Shown in pieces: positions 52,824 through 61,757 of a DNA stretch of 64,000 bases. Each line of letters begins with the position of its first letter. Positions within the stretch are counted from its first letter, which is position 1. Position numbers and translations under genes: made by a program. The DNA lies in contig JAEYOM010000201.1 of assembly GCA_023411715.1 (NCBI GenBank), forward strand, positions 23,223-87,222, read 5' to 3'. This stretch comes from Bacillota bacterium. GTDB lineage: Bacteria > Bacillota > Clostridia > Acetivibrionales > DTU013. The notes beneath the pieces are model-generated. The model was not told where the DNA came from. It saw only the letters and a program-made list of their open reading frames with translations, and made no database searches.

Positions 52824-53933
52824 ATGATGCGGATCAAATTTCTTCAATGCGGAGACCTGCATTTGGACTCTCCGTTCACTTCTCTGGCGGATGCTGAAGG
52901 TAAACCGGATCTGAGACGCCAGGATCTCAAATCCGCGCTGGCGCGCATTATCGAACTTGCCGATTCCGAGAAGTCCGATATGTTGCTCATCTGCGGAGAT
53001 CTTTATGAACATGGTTATGTTAGAAAAAGTACGGTTCGTTATATATGCGACCAGTTTCAAAGGATTCCGGATATACCTGTCATTGTAATTCCAGGCAATC
53101 ACGATCCGGCAGTGCCCGAATCCTTCTACTTAGGCTTCGAATGGCCTCAAAACGTACATATACTGGCAGGCAGGAACCGATGCCATGAGCTTCCCGAAAA
53201 AAGGGTGAGGATATACGGTACGCTGATGCCTGCGGACGGGCTTGAACCGGCATATATCAATATACTTATGTATCATGGCACGCTGGACATGCCGTTCAGC
53301 AGCGACGCCTTCCAGCCTGTCAATAGCGCGGATATCTCAGCTTCAGGCTTTGACTATTGCGCGCTTGGGCATTTTCATACCGTGATTTCCGGTGCCGGCG
53401 GCAATAAAAGCATATTCAATGCCGGGAGCCCTGAACCTCTTGGATTTGATGAGGAAGGTGAGCATGGCGTCATCATGGCTGAGATCGAAAAGGGATCGGG
53501 CGGAGCGGAGATACATACCCGATTCGCAAATATATGCAGGAGACGGTTCATCACTATTGAAGCGGATGTAGGTAATTGCCTCAATGATGAACAGGCTGCA
53601 GTAAAAGTGGCCGAGTGTTTGGAGATGAACGGAAGCGGTGAAGATCTGTACAGGATCATACTTTGCGGCTATGTTTCCAATGAATTCAGGCCAAATACGG
53701 AACTGATCCGGCAGCTTCTGAGGGAAAAGGCATTTTATATCAAGCTTACAGATCGGACTACACCTGATTACGATTTTGACCGGATTGCAGGCGAACCGGG
53801 TATCAGGGGGCTGTTTGCCAGAAAGATGCTTGACAGGGCTGCCGCAGCGACCGGCGAGGAAGAGAGACAGCTGGTCATGCAGGCGCTGTATTATGGCATG
53901 GAAGCGATCGACGAGGGTAAGGTATGCGTATAG
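52824..53933 (+). CDS. YhaO-like metallophosphoesterase (SbcD/Mre11 family)
   Basis: DNA exonuclease-type metallophosphoesterase of 369 residues. The family blocks GDLHLDSPF, GDLYEHG, GNHDP and GHFH are present with all metal-ligand residues. It corresponds to YhaO of Bacillus, which works with YhaN much as SbcD works with SbcC. GGGAGG precedes the ATG; an in-frame ATG at 52827 is also possible. It overlaps the yhaN-like gene by ten bases, so the two form a complex-type unit with acpS upstream. Confidence 0.92.
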   Translation: MMRIKFLQCGDLHLDSPFTSLADAEGKPDLRRQDLKSALARIIELADSEKSDMLLICGDLYEHGYVRKSTVRYICDQFQRIPDIPVIVIPGNHDPAVPESFYLGFEWPQNVHILAGRNRCHELPEKRVRIYGTLMPADGLEPAYINILMYHGTLDMPFSSDAFQPVNSADISASGFDYCALGHFHTVISGAGGNKSIFNAGSPEPLGFDEEGEHGVIMAEIEKGSGGAEIHTRFANICRRRFITIEADVGNCLNDEQAAVKVAECLEMNGSGEDLYRIILCGYVSNEFRPNTELIRQLLREKAFYIKLTDRTTPDYDFDRIAGEPGIRGLFARKMLDRAAAATGEEERQLVMQALYYGMEAIDEGKVCV

Positions 53934-55996
53934 AACGTCTCGAGATAAAAGGCTTCGGAAAATTGAAAGATCTGGTGATCGCGCCCGAAGATGGCCTGAA
54001 TGTTTTGTATGGCGATAATGAAGCGGGAAAATCGACGCTTCAGGCATTCATACTTGGTATGCTTTACGGCCTTAAAAATGGCAGGCAGGCGGCCGGCTTT
54101 CCGCCGCCGCTCAGAAGGTATGAACCCTGGGACGGCGGCCCGTATGGCGGCGTAATGGTGTGCTCCCTTGATAACGGCAGTACATACAGGATCGAGCGCA
54201 ATTTCAGAACCGGCACGGTCAAGGTCTTTGACGATTTTTATTCCGACGTTACCGGAGCTTTCAGTATCGGCCGTGACAAGATGCCGCTGATTGCAGACCG
54301 TTTGCTCGGAATGGACGAGGCCACTTTTACAAGGACAGTATTTATCAGGCAGATGGAACTCAGGCTTGATGAAAACGATTCGGCGGCGTTGGCCGGCAGG
54401 CTTGCAAACGCGGATTCGACTGGAATCGAGGATATATCCTTCAACAAGGCGGAAAAAGCTATTACAGATGCGCTGAAAAACAGTATCGGGACCATGAGGA
54501 CGAGGACACAGCCCCTCGACAGGCTGGAGGCCAGGCTGGCCCAATTGCAGGAGGCGTCCGAAAGACTCCGGAGCCGGCAGGAGCGCACATTTTCTGCGGG
54601 AAGAGAATTGCAAGATGCCAGGGAACGTTGCCACAGGCTTGAATCTGGCGAAAAATACCTGGAGGGCATCCGTAAACTGATAGAGCTTAGGCGAACGCTC
54701 GATAGCAATATGGAAAATGAGGCTGTACTGAAGGATGCCGTCAGGCAGCTGAAAGAGCTGGAAGCAGCCGGGACGCAACATTCTGGAGGACTTGACTTCG
54801 GCGGAGCGGAAGTCATACTCCGGCGGAACAGGTCCAATGGCGCGGGAAAAGGCTTGAAACTGTCATTTATAAGTATTTGTGCGGCATTTACATGCTTTTT
54901 GGCGCTGCTCGCCGCGGAGCTCGCAGGAGTGATGCCGCTTAAGCCGCCGCCTATTGTATACGGGATCGGGGCTCTTGTTTCGGCTCTGGCGGGTATATTG
55001 CTGCTCTACAGATATAAAAACATGAATCCTTGGCCGATAAAAAACGCGGACACATCGAGTGCTGCTTTAGATCCGGCATATCCGGAAAGCTCTGGGTACG
55101 GTATGAAAAAGGAAATGATACTGAGGGAAGCTTCGCTTGCCTGCGGTAAACAGCTGACAAGCCTTGCTGCCGTTGAACAGGAACTCCGCGGGATCTCTTC
55201 GGGGCTCGAGAAGCTGAGCCTCGATCTCGAGTCCGGGCTCGAGGCGGCTGTCTCGTCGGAATACGATTCGCAGGGCTATTTTAAGCGGAGCGTACTTGAT
55301 GCTGTCATATACGATTCAGATATCACCGGACTCGACGAAGCCTGGGAAGCTGAAACCAAAGAAATAAAGCAGGAGCAGCTTGATGCCGCGCTTAAGATAA
55401 AGTACTGCGAAGGTCTGCTCGGCGGCGACAGAGAAATTGCGGGAGAACTTGCGGACGTTACAGAAGAAACCATTGCGGTTATGGAAAAAATCACTGATCT
55501 ACAAAATAAGGGGAATGCACTCAGGCTTGCCCTGGAGGTTTTAAACGAAGCAGGCGCCGAGATAAGACGGAGTTTTGCGCCGGACGTGAATCAGCGCATG
55601 GGCAGGATCATAGCCGGGCTCACTGCCGGGAAATACACTGATATGAGGGGCAACGACCGGCTTTCTCTGGGAGTGGCCCTACCGGACAGCGGCGACGTCA
55701 GGAGCGTAATGTCGCTCAGCGGCGGGACCGGAGATCAGATGTACCTGGCGCTCAGACTTGCCTTATCAGGGCTTCTGACCGCGGGTGGTGAAAGCTTGCC
55801 CCTGATCTTTGATGAAGTTTTTTCACAATTTGATGACAGAAGAACATCACTTGCGCTACAATATTTACATAACATTTATTCTGGTAAGCAGATTTTGATT
55901 TTTACCTGCAAACAGCGTGAAGTTGAGCTTGCGCGGGAGGTCTACGGCGACGGTATGAATCTGGTGGAGTTGGAATATGAGCGGACTGCGTGTTGA
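53924..55996 (+). CDS. YhaN-like SMC/Rad50-type ATPase with membrane hairpin
   Basis: Partner ATPase of the YhaO-like nuclease, 690 residues. It opens with the Walker A motif LYGDNEAGKSTLQAFILGML (about 28-45) and ends with the ABC signature SLSGGTGDQMYLALRL and Walker B PLIFDEVFSQFDDR. Between them lie coiled coils and, unusually, two membrane helices (about 315-362, LKLSFISICAAFTCFLALLA and GALVSALAGILLLYRYK). This fits YhaN of Bacillus, which is membrane linked, but the coil is shorter than in typical 900-plus-residue homologues. It overlaps both neighbours. Confidence 0.92.
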   Translation: MRIERLEIKGFGKLKDLVIAPEDGLNVLYGDNEAGKSTLQAFILGMLYGLKNGRQAAGFPPPLRRYEPWDGGPYGGVMVCSLDNGSTYRIERNFRTGTVKVFDDFYSDVTGAFSIGRDKMPLIADRLLGMDEATFTRTVFIRQMELRLDENDSAALAGRLANADSTGIEDISFNKAEKAITDALKNSIGTMRTRTQPLDRLEARLAQLQEASERLRSRQERTFSAGRELQDARERCHRLESGEKYLEGIRKLIELRRTLDSNMENEAVLKDAVRQLKELEAAGTQHSGGLDFGGAEVILRRNRSNGAGKGLKLSFISICAAFTCFLALLAAELAGVMPLKPPPIVYGIGALVSALAGILLLYRYKNMNPWPIKNADTSSAALDPAYPESSGYGMKKEMILREASLACGKQLTSLAAVEQELRGISSGLEKLSLDLESGLEAAVSSEYDSQGYFKRSVLDAVIYDSDITGLDEAWEAETKEIKQEQLDAALKIKYCEGLLGGDREIAGELADVTEETIAVMEKITDLQNKGNALRLALEVLNEAGAEIRRSFAPDVNQRMGRIIAGLTAGKYTDMRGNDRLSLGVALPDSGDVRSVMSLSGGTGDQMYLALRLALSGLLTAGGESLPLIFDEVFSQFDDRRTSLALQYLHNIYSGKQILIFTCKQREVELAREVYGDGMNLVELEYERTAC

Positions 55997-56981
55997 AAGA
56001 CGATTTTTGATTTTTTATATTATTCTGCCCGTTATTGTTTTGTTTAACATAATAGGTATGACCGGCTGTCAGGGCCCCAGCCGCGAGGCGTTGGCTGACG
56101 GCGGCGGTAGAACAACACAGGCCGGACAGGATGCAGCATACATATACGGAATTCCTATGGACAATAGCGCAGGCATTATATCCGCAAGCGTTGCCGATAT
56201 ATTTACCAGCCCGGACATAAAGTCCGAAAGGGTAACACAAGCCTTGTACAACCAGCCTGTAAGTGTGCTCCAAAACGAGAACGGCTGGGCGAAGGTCAAA
56301 ACGGTGGACGGCAGTACCGGCTGGATAAAATCAAAATTCCTCGACAGCGATATTTCAAGCATAAGCGGCAGAACGTACACGCATAGAATAATCGTTACCA
56401 GCAGGGAAAAAGTCATACTTTCCGGACCCTCCGGCGGAACGACGCGGATTGATGCGCCGATGGGAGCGGAGTTCTATGCATTCAACGATTACGACGATGC
56501 GTACGAGGTGTTTTTGCCTGGCAACAAGACGGGCTGGCTAAAGGGAAGCGGCTTGATCCATATCGGTCTGGATGAGATGATTCCTGTTACGAACCCTGAT
56601 GATTTTGCAGCTACAGCTATGAGGCTCAAGGGTACGAGCTATCTTCTGAACGGCCTTAGCTCGATGGGAATAGACGCTCCGGGCCTTATCTATATAAGTG
56701 CCCGGATCAACGGGATCAACCTGCCCAGGACCATTGAAGGGCAGCTGGCCACAGGGGCAGAGATCGCAATCGAGGATACGAAAGCCGGAGATCTGGTGTT
56801 TCTCGCGGGCACCGGCGAAAATGAAGATACTGTTGTCAGCGGTGTGGGTATATGTACGGGAGGCGGTAGCTTTCTCTATGCCGGAAGGAAGATCGGTTAT
56901 GTTGCCGTAGGCGATGTCAACCGGGAGAACCAGGACGGCAAGGTCGTTGCCGCGCGCAGGATATTCAACGAGGCCGACTGA
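55977..56981 (+). CDS. SH3b/NlpC-P60-like lipoprotein with lost catalytic residues
   Basis: A 334-residue exported protein: signal peptide with lipobox MTGC (Cys about 31), two SH3b domains (GIISASVADIFTSPDIKSER-NENGWAKVKTVDGSTGWI and RKVILSGPSGGTTR-GNKTGWLKG) and a C-terminal NlpC/P60 fold. In the latter the catalytic Cys position reads GIDAPGL (Ala234 instead of Cys), the His position reads SGVGI (Gly289 instead of His), and the third residue falls at FLYA (Tyr). It is therefore probably a cell-wall-binding pseudoenzyme. It overlaps the yhaN-like gene by 20 bases, so it is cotranscribed. Confidence 0.85.
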   Translation: MSGLRVERRFLIFYIILPVIVLFNIIGMTGCQGPSREALADGGGRTTQAGQDAAYIYGIPMDNSAGIISASVADIFTSPDIKSERVTQALYNQPVSVLQNENGWAKVKTVDGSTGWIKSKFLDSDISSISGRTYTHRIIVTSREKVILSGPSGGTTRIDAPMGAEFYAFNDYDDAYEVFLPGNKTGWLKGSGLIHIGLDEMIPVTNPDDFAATAMRLKGTSYLLNGLSSMGIDAPGLIYISARINGINLPRTIEGQLATGAEIAIEDTKAGDLVFLAGTGENEDTVVSGVGICTGGGSFLYAGRKIGYVAVGDVNRENQDGKVVAARRIFNEAD

Positions 56982-57033
56982 CGGCGGTAAAAATCCGTTT
57001 ACGGGATCGGTCATACTTTCGGGCCGGATCTGT

Positions 57034-58188
57034 TTACCGGGATTGACTCAGCTGTCTGATAAAGTAACCCTCCGGCTGTTTTTGTACAAGCCTTTCTACG
57101 ATATCCGATATTTCTTCGCAGGCGTTAGGTTTTGCCAGTCTGCCTGCAGCTTCCGACATGCGTTTAAGTACGTTCGGTTTCAATAGAGTATGTTCCAGAA
57201 GGTACTCGAGGTCGTCTCTGTACGTCAGGCGGAATGCCGCACCGGAATCGCGGAGGAATTTTGCGTTTCGCTCCTCCTGTCCCGGGATAGGGTCCATTAT
57301 GCATATCGGGAGCCTTTTTACGAGAGCCTCTGAAATCGTAACTCCTCCCGGCTTGGTAATAATAAGGCTGGAGGCGCTCATAAGTTCGCTGACTTTTTCA
57401 GTGTAGCCCAATATCCGTATATTGCTGTAATCAGCCGATAAGGCTCCGAGCTGCTGCAGCAGCTTTTTATTGCTTCCCGTGACCACTACGATCTGTATTT
57501 CCTGTTTTATATAAAGAAGCGATCTGAAGACCTGTTCAATATTGCCCAAACCGAGGCTTCCTCCCATTACGAGAACGGTCGGCTTATTTTCAAGCCCAAG
57601 CTTCGCCAGGCATGTGCGCCGGTCTGTGTGATCATTTGCAAAGCGTTCCGCCACCGGTATCCCGCATACGTGTATGCTGTTTTCGCGAAGGCCCATTTTG
57701 ATCATGTCGTCCTTTATACATTCGTGTGCTACTATAAAGGCGTCTATTTCGTCAAGCTTCCAAAAGTAATGGTTTGTATAATCGGTAACTATGCCGACGA
57801 CAGGCACGCTTACGAGACCCTTCCTCTTCAGTCTTGCCATCATCTGAAGCGGCATGGTATGCGTACAGACGACGGCGTCGGGCATGTCCTCCTGAAAAAG
57901 CTGAAGCAGTCTGTTCGACAGAATGTTGTTCAAACCCCTTACTAATTTCGTTATTGTTTCATCTTTTTCGGATAGGTCGTAAAATTTGCCGTACAGTCCC
58001 GGCAGCACCTTGACGGTATTAAGATAGGTCCCGGTGATCAGCCGGTCGACGATTGGGTTTATGTATTTGAGAGCATCAATAAGCCTGGTCTTGCAGCCGG
58101 GCAGCTGTTTTTCCATATGCTCCGTCAAGGCCTGGGCGGCTTTGACGTGACCTCCGCCGGTTGCTGCGGTCAGAAAAAGTACGTTCAT
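57034..58188 (-). CDS. Processive diacylglycerol glycosyltransferase (UgtP/MGDG synthase family)
   Basis: GT28-type transferase (384 residues) that adds hexose from a nucleotide sugar to diacylglycerol to make membrane glycolipid and lipoteichoic acid anchors. The N-terminal MNVLFLTAATGGGHVKAAQA loop and the C-terminal ITKPGGVTISEAL with EERNA are the MurG/MGDG-synthase signatures. GGAGGT precedes the ATG. It converges with the pseudoenzyme gene, and the gene stands alone; the sugar cannot be inferred. Confidence 0.92.
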   Translation of the reverse strand: MNVLFLTAATGGGHVKAAQALTEHMEKQLPGCKTRLIDALKYINPIVDRLITGTYLNTVKVLPGLYGKFYDLSEKDETITKLVRGLNNILSNRLLQLFQEDMPDAVVCTHTMPLQMMARLKRKGLVSVPVVGIVTDYTNHYFWKLDEIDAFIVAHECIKDDMIKMGLRENSIHVCGIPVAERFANDHTDRRTCLAKLGLENKPTVLVMGGSLGLGNIEQVFRSLLYIKQEIQIVVVTGSNKKLLQQLGALSADYSNIRILGYTEKVSELMSASSLIITKPGGVTISEALVKRLPICIMDPIPGQEERNAKFLRDSGAAFRLTYRDDLEYLLEHTLLKPNVLKRMSEAAGRLAKPNACEEISDIVERLVQKQPEGYFIRQLSQSR

Positions 58189-58285
58189 TGTTTGCTTCTA
58201 CCTCCGGTACAGCCTACAATAACATTATTCACAGAACATTGCCGTATTATAACGCATCAGTTCAAAGAAAATTTTTCGGCAATAG

Positions 58286-58358
58286 ATTTCGCTAAAGCGA
58301 AATGTTTCATTAAAGTAGCATTTCTGCAAAGCAGAAATCCATTGTAAAAATATTTTTT
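58286..58358. repeat. Three consecutive small palindromes
   Basis: ATTTCGCT-AA-AGCGAAAT (58286-58303), ATTTCTGC-AAA-GCAGAAAT (58320-58338) and TGTAAAAA-ATTTTTTTACA (about 58344-58363) lie in close succession. The first two share the outer ATTTC/GAAAT arms. They could form hairpins on either strand. Confidence 0.8.
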
Positions 58359-58407
58359 TACAGCGGGCACCTCGTTATTACACACCCGTCCGATTTAGAG
58401 CGCTTAG

Positions 58408-58502
58408 GAATCGTTAAAATATAAACTCCGATAATCTTTTACGGGAACTCACTAACCGCTCCATTCCCGTAAAAGAATCGGAACTAATATTTTAGCCGAT
58501 TC
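58408..58502. repeat. 95-base composite inverted repeat upstream of sleB
   Basis: Nested arms: GAATCG/CGATTC (58408-58413 with 58497-58502), TAAAATAT/ATATTTTA (58415-58422 with 58487-58494), TCCGAT/ATCGGA (58427-58432 with 58477-58482) and TCTTTTACGGGAA/TTCCCGTAAAAGA (58435-58447 with 58464-58476). Thirty-three pairs in total with small interruptions and a 16-base loop. No coding frame fits. A small structured RNA, an attenuator or a mobile-repeat relic are all possible. Confidence 0.75.
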
Positions 58503-58591
58503 TTATCTGGAATATTTTTTTGTATTAAGAAGAAAATATTATTGCCGGCATACCGGATATTCAGAATCAATCTTTTAAAGGAGAGTGTGCT

Positions 58592-59065
58592 TTGAGCAGG
58601 AATAAGGAATCTGCCAGGATATTGACGGTTATACTGTTGTGCGTTTTAATTTTTACGCTGTCCGATGTGTTGATCCGCCCGGGTGGCGTCTATGCCGCAG
58701 GAAGCGGAGTCAGCGATGTTCAGCTTCTGGCAAGGGCAATAAACGGAGAGGCCAGGGGAGAGCCCTATGAAGGGCAGGTGGCGGTCGGAGCGGTCATACT
58801 CAACAGAACGAAGGATTCGAGTTTCCCGAACACTGTAGCAGGCGTGATATATCAGCCAGGTGCCTTTACTGCGGTCGATGACGGTCAGATAAACGTGCCG
58901 ATAGATCCCCAATCAACGGTGGTCAAGGCTGCGCAGGATGCATTGGACGGCTGGGATCCGACGAATGGCGCACTGTACTACTGGAATCCCGCCACAGCAA
59001 CAAGCTCCTGGATATGGAGCAGAAAAATCGTTTATAAAATAGGCAAACACTATTTCGGAATATAG
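58592..59065 (+). CDS. sleB: Spore cortex-lytic hydrolase SleB (short form)
   Basis: Lytic transglycosylase that degrades the spore cortex peptidoglycan at germination. The 157-residue protein has a signal peptide (hydrophobic segment about 10-25) and the catalytic hydrolase_2 domain containing LARAINGEARGEPYEGQVAV with the acidic residue near position 54. It lacks the N-terminal peptidoglycan-binding domain of Bacillus SleB, as in several clostridia. AAAGGAGAG precedes the TTG at 58592. ypeB follows after 46 bases, the standard pairing. Confidence 0.93.
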   Translation: MSRNKESARILTVILLCVLIFTLSDVLIRPGGVYAAGSGVSDVQLLARAINGEARGEPYEGQVAVGAVILNRTKDSSFPNTVAGVIYQPGAFTAVDDGQINVPIDPQSTVVKAAQDALDGWDPTNGALYYWNPATATSSWIWSRKIVYKIGKHYFGI

Positions 59066-59111
59066 AGGTGAATGGGCCTGAAGCTCGTTAACAGACAGGA
59101 GGCAGATAGCA

Positions 59112-60503
59112 TTGGGTATACGTGATAAACTGCAGGATTTTAAAAGAAGATTGTCGGACAGAAGGATGTACAGCATTGTTGTAGTCCTTATAGGGGCGGT
59201 AGCGATATGGGGGATCTATCAGTACAAGCATGCCGCAAATCTGAGGCAGGAGCTGGACAACCAGTACAACAGGGCGTTTTACGAGGTAGTGGGATATGTA
59301 AATAATGTCGAAACGCTTCTTGCCAAGTCGATGGTTAGTACGACAACGAGCAAGACCGCGACTACGCTGGAGGATGCCTGGAGACAGGCGAACCTTGCCC
59401 AGACGAACCTTGGGCAGCTGCCTATTACGCAGCCTGTTCTTGCAAGCACATCGAAATTCCTGACGCAGGTAGGAGATCTGAGCTATGCGCTGAACACCCA
59501 GAATATAAGGGGTAAACAGCTCAGTGACGGTCAGTATAAAACAGTGGAACGCCTTTATAAATACTCCTCATCACTTAACAAAAGCCTGAGAGACCTGCAG
59601 ACCGATCTGTCCTCGGGAAGGCTGAGATGGGGCGAGTTGGCCAATAAAGGCACACAGCTCTTCAGCAAGACCAAGCCCGGGGATATGATGAAGAAGATTA
59701 AGAGTGTGGGTGCTGTCTTTCAGGATTACCCTACTCTGATATACGACGGCCCGTTTTCGGACCATATGACTTCTGCGCAGCCCAAAGGCCTGACCGGGAA
59801 CAATCTGAACTCCGAACAGGCGAAGGACAAGGTCAAAAAATTTCTGGGCGCCGATAAGATATCCAGTATAAAGGATGCCGGGAAAAACGACCAGGGACCG
59901 ATAAAGACCTTCAGCTACACCGTAACCGAAAAGAATGCGCCGAAGGGCCAGACGATCAATATCGGAGTCACGCAGAAAGGCGGGTCGATCGACTGGATGC
60001 TGGACAACAGGCCTGTCAAGGATAAAAAGCTGGACATGAACAAGGCTAAAAAGGCGGGGATAGATTTCCTGAAGTCAAAGGGCTTTGACAACATGATCGA
60101 TACGTATTATCTGGTGCAGGACAACGTCGCCACCATCAATTATGCTTATAAGCAGCAGAATGTGGTTGTTTATCCGGATCTGATAAAGCTGAAGGTAGCG
60201 CTGGATAACGGTGAGATCGTAGGCTGGGAGGCAAATTCCTACCTTTCCAATCATACGGTTAGGAAAATTCCAACGCCTAAGGTAACAATGGCGGATGCGC
60301 GTAAAAAAATAAATTCGAAGATGAAGATAAACAGTTCAGGTCTGGCAATAATACCGACCAACTATAAGAAAGAGCTGTTCTGCTACGAATTCAAGGGCAG
60401 GCTGAACAATTCGGACTTTATAGTTTACATCAACGCCGAAACAGGCAATGAGGAAGACATATTGATGATCGTCAATACGCCTAACGGAGTGCTGACGATG
60501 TAG
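59112..60503 (+). CDS. ypeB: Germination protein YpeB
   Basis: Partner and stabiliser of SleB, 463 residues. It has one N-terminal membrane anchor (about 20-40), a helical region and three PepSY-like repeats in the C-terminal half (LNSEQAKDKVKKFLGADKIS and DMNKAKKAGIDFLKSKGFDN are examples). The TTG start follows AGGAGG. The stop at 60501-60503 lies inside the first of three 14-base repeats. Its function is needed for SleB stability in the spore. Confidence 0.93.
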   Translation: MGIRDKLQDFKRRLSDRRMYSIVVVLIGAVAIWGIYQYKHAANLRQELDNQYNRAFYEVVGYVNNVETLLAKSMVSTTTSKTATTLEDAWRQANLAQTNLGQLPITQPVLASTSKFLTQVGDLSYALNTQNIRGKQLSDGQYKTVERLYKYSSSLNKSLRDLQTDLSSGRLRWGELANKGTQLFSKTKPGDMMKKIKSVGAVFQDYPTLIYDGPFSDHMTSAQPKGLTGNNLNSEQAKDKVKKFLGADKISSIKDAGKNDQGPIKTFSYTVTEKNAPKGQTINIGVTQKGGSIDWMLDNRPVKDKKLDMNKAKKAGIDFLKSKGFDNMIDTYYLVQDNVATINYAYKQQNVVVYPDLIKLKVALDNGEIVGWEANSYLSNHTVRKIPTPKVTMADARKKINSKMKINSSGLAIIPTNYKKELFCYEFKGRLNNSDFIVYINAETGNEEDILMIVNTPNGVLTM

Positions 60504-60541
60504 AAGATACTGTGTAGAAGATACTGTGTAGAAGATACTGT
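60500..60541 (+). repeat. Three perfect 14-base repeats spanning the ypeB stop
   Basis: GTAGAAGATACTGT occurs three times in tandem (60500-60513, 60514-60527, 60528-60541). The first copy contains the TAG stop, so the extra copies do not alter the protein. Confidence 0.9.
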
Positions 60542-60627
60542 AATTACCGGGGCTATTGTTGCAATTTATCATGCCGGAAGTTAATATAATTATATTAACT
60601 TCATTGAAAATGACCCGGAGGTGTGGC

Positions 60628-61692
60628 GTGAGCGACAGCAACAATAAGCAGACTGGCCTGCCGGCCCTGGAAGCCGGTCCGGGAAGACCCGGTATATTAC
60701 AGGTTGGCATAATATATTCGATAACGATAATACTGTTTTTACTGATAGGCTACAGGGTGCAGAACAACGAACTCTATTCCGGGCTCATTATAACGGAGTT
60801 CGGTCTTGTCATGCTCCCTGCCCTTATATTTCTGCTGGTTTTTCGTTACGACCTGAAAGACGTGCTGCGGCTGAACGGAACCAAACCGTTGAACTTCCTG
60901 CTTGCCTTCGGTATAATGCTGTTTGCCATACCCATGGCTGCCGTGTTCAATCTGCTAAACCTTTTCCTGGTGAATTCCATTTTCGGCAAGATAATCGTGG
61001 AGCCTCTCCCGATAGCCCGAAACGGTTTCGAATTACTGCTGAGCATACTCGTGATCGCGGGAAGCGCCGGGATATGCGAGGAATTCCTTTTCAGGGGCGT
61101 GATACAGAGAGGGCTCGAACGGGCGGGAAGTGTGAAGGCCATACTTATTACGGCTTTTCTGTTCAGCCTGATGCATATGGATTTTCAGAAAATTTTCGGG
61201 ACATTCTTCCTGGGCGCTTTGATAGGTTTCATAGTTTACAGGGCGAATTCACTTTACTGCGGCATGTTCTCCCATTTTACGAATAATGCCCTGGCGGTAC
61301 TGGCAAGCTATGCTTCGGCAAAACTGGCCCAGCTTCTGAATAAGGCCGGAAGCGCCGTAGCAAAGGAAACGGACCTGAACAGTGTGTTTTCCGCTTTTGA
61401 AGCATTGCCGAAAACCCAGCTGATAGCTGTGTTGTTCATTTACGGGTTCATACTGCTCTTCACAGCGATAATTTTCGTACTGCTGCTCTTTGCATTTATT
61501 AAGATAAACCCAGTCCGGAAAGACACTACAGCCGAAAGGGAACGAGAAACCGGGCACGGATGGATGAAAGGCCTGATCGGCATTATTCCCGGCCTTCTTG
61601 CGATAGCGGCAATATTTTTTGTGGAAGTGAGGGGCTTCATCGGAGCCGGCAACTGGTTCACTAACCTGGTAAGGCAGCTGCTCGGCGTGTAA
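60628..61692 (+). CDS. CPBP-family intramembrane metalloprotease
   Basis: Polytopic membrane protease of the CAAX/bacteriocin-processing family (354 residues, about eight helices). All family motifs are visible: EEFLFRG with the EE pair near residues 151-152, FSLMHMD supplying the next histidine and HFTNN the last. The GTG at 60628 is preferred because GGAGG precedes it with six-base spacing; earlier in-frame starts at 60556 lack this. It follows the sleB-ypeB pair on the same strand. The substrate is unknown; some relatives process prenylated or bacteriocin peptides. Confidence 0.9.
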   Translation: MSDSNNKQTGLPALEAGPGRPGILQVGIIYSITIILFLLIGYRVQNNELYSGLIITEFGLVMLPALIFLLVFRYDLKDVLRLNGTKPLNFLLAFGIMLFAIPMAAVFNLLNLFLVNSIFGKIIVEPLPIARNGFELLLSILVIAGSAGICEEFLFRGVIQRGLERAGSVKAILITAFLFSLMHMDFQKIFGTFFLGALIGFIVYRANSLYCGMFSHFTNNALAVLASYASAKLAQLLNKAGSAVAKETDLNSVFSAFEALPKTQLIAVLFIYGFILLFTAIIFVLLLFAFIKINPVRKDTTAERERETGHGWMKGLIGIIPGLLAIAAIFFVEVRGFIGAGNWFTNLVRQLLGV

Positions 61693-61757
61693 AAGAAGGA
61701 ATTTTACTCTATGAATACATATTTACCTAATGTGCTTTATCATCGAAGTCTAATTAC

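Larger units (their letters stand above)
58189..58591. other. 403-base intergenic region packed with inverted repeats
   Basis: No gene is evident. The main elements are three small perfect palindromes between 58286 and 58358 and a long composite inverted repeat at 58408-58502, described separately. A TTG start with AAAGGAG for sleB closes the region. Confidence 0.6.

Noticed and set aside
53891..54781. 296-residue minus-strand frame
   Set aside because: It is antisense to the yhaN-like gene, whose Walker and signature motifs are intact.
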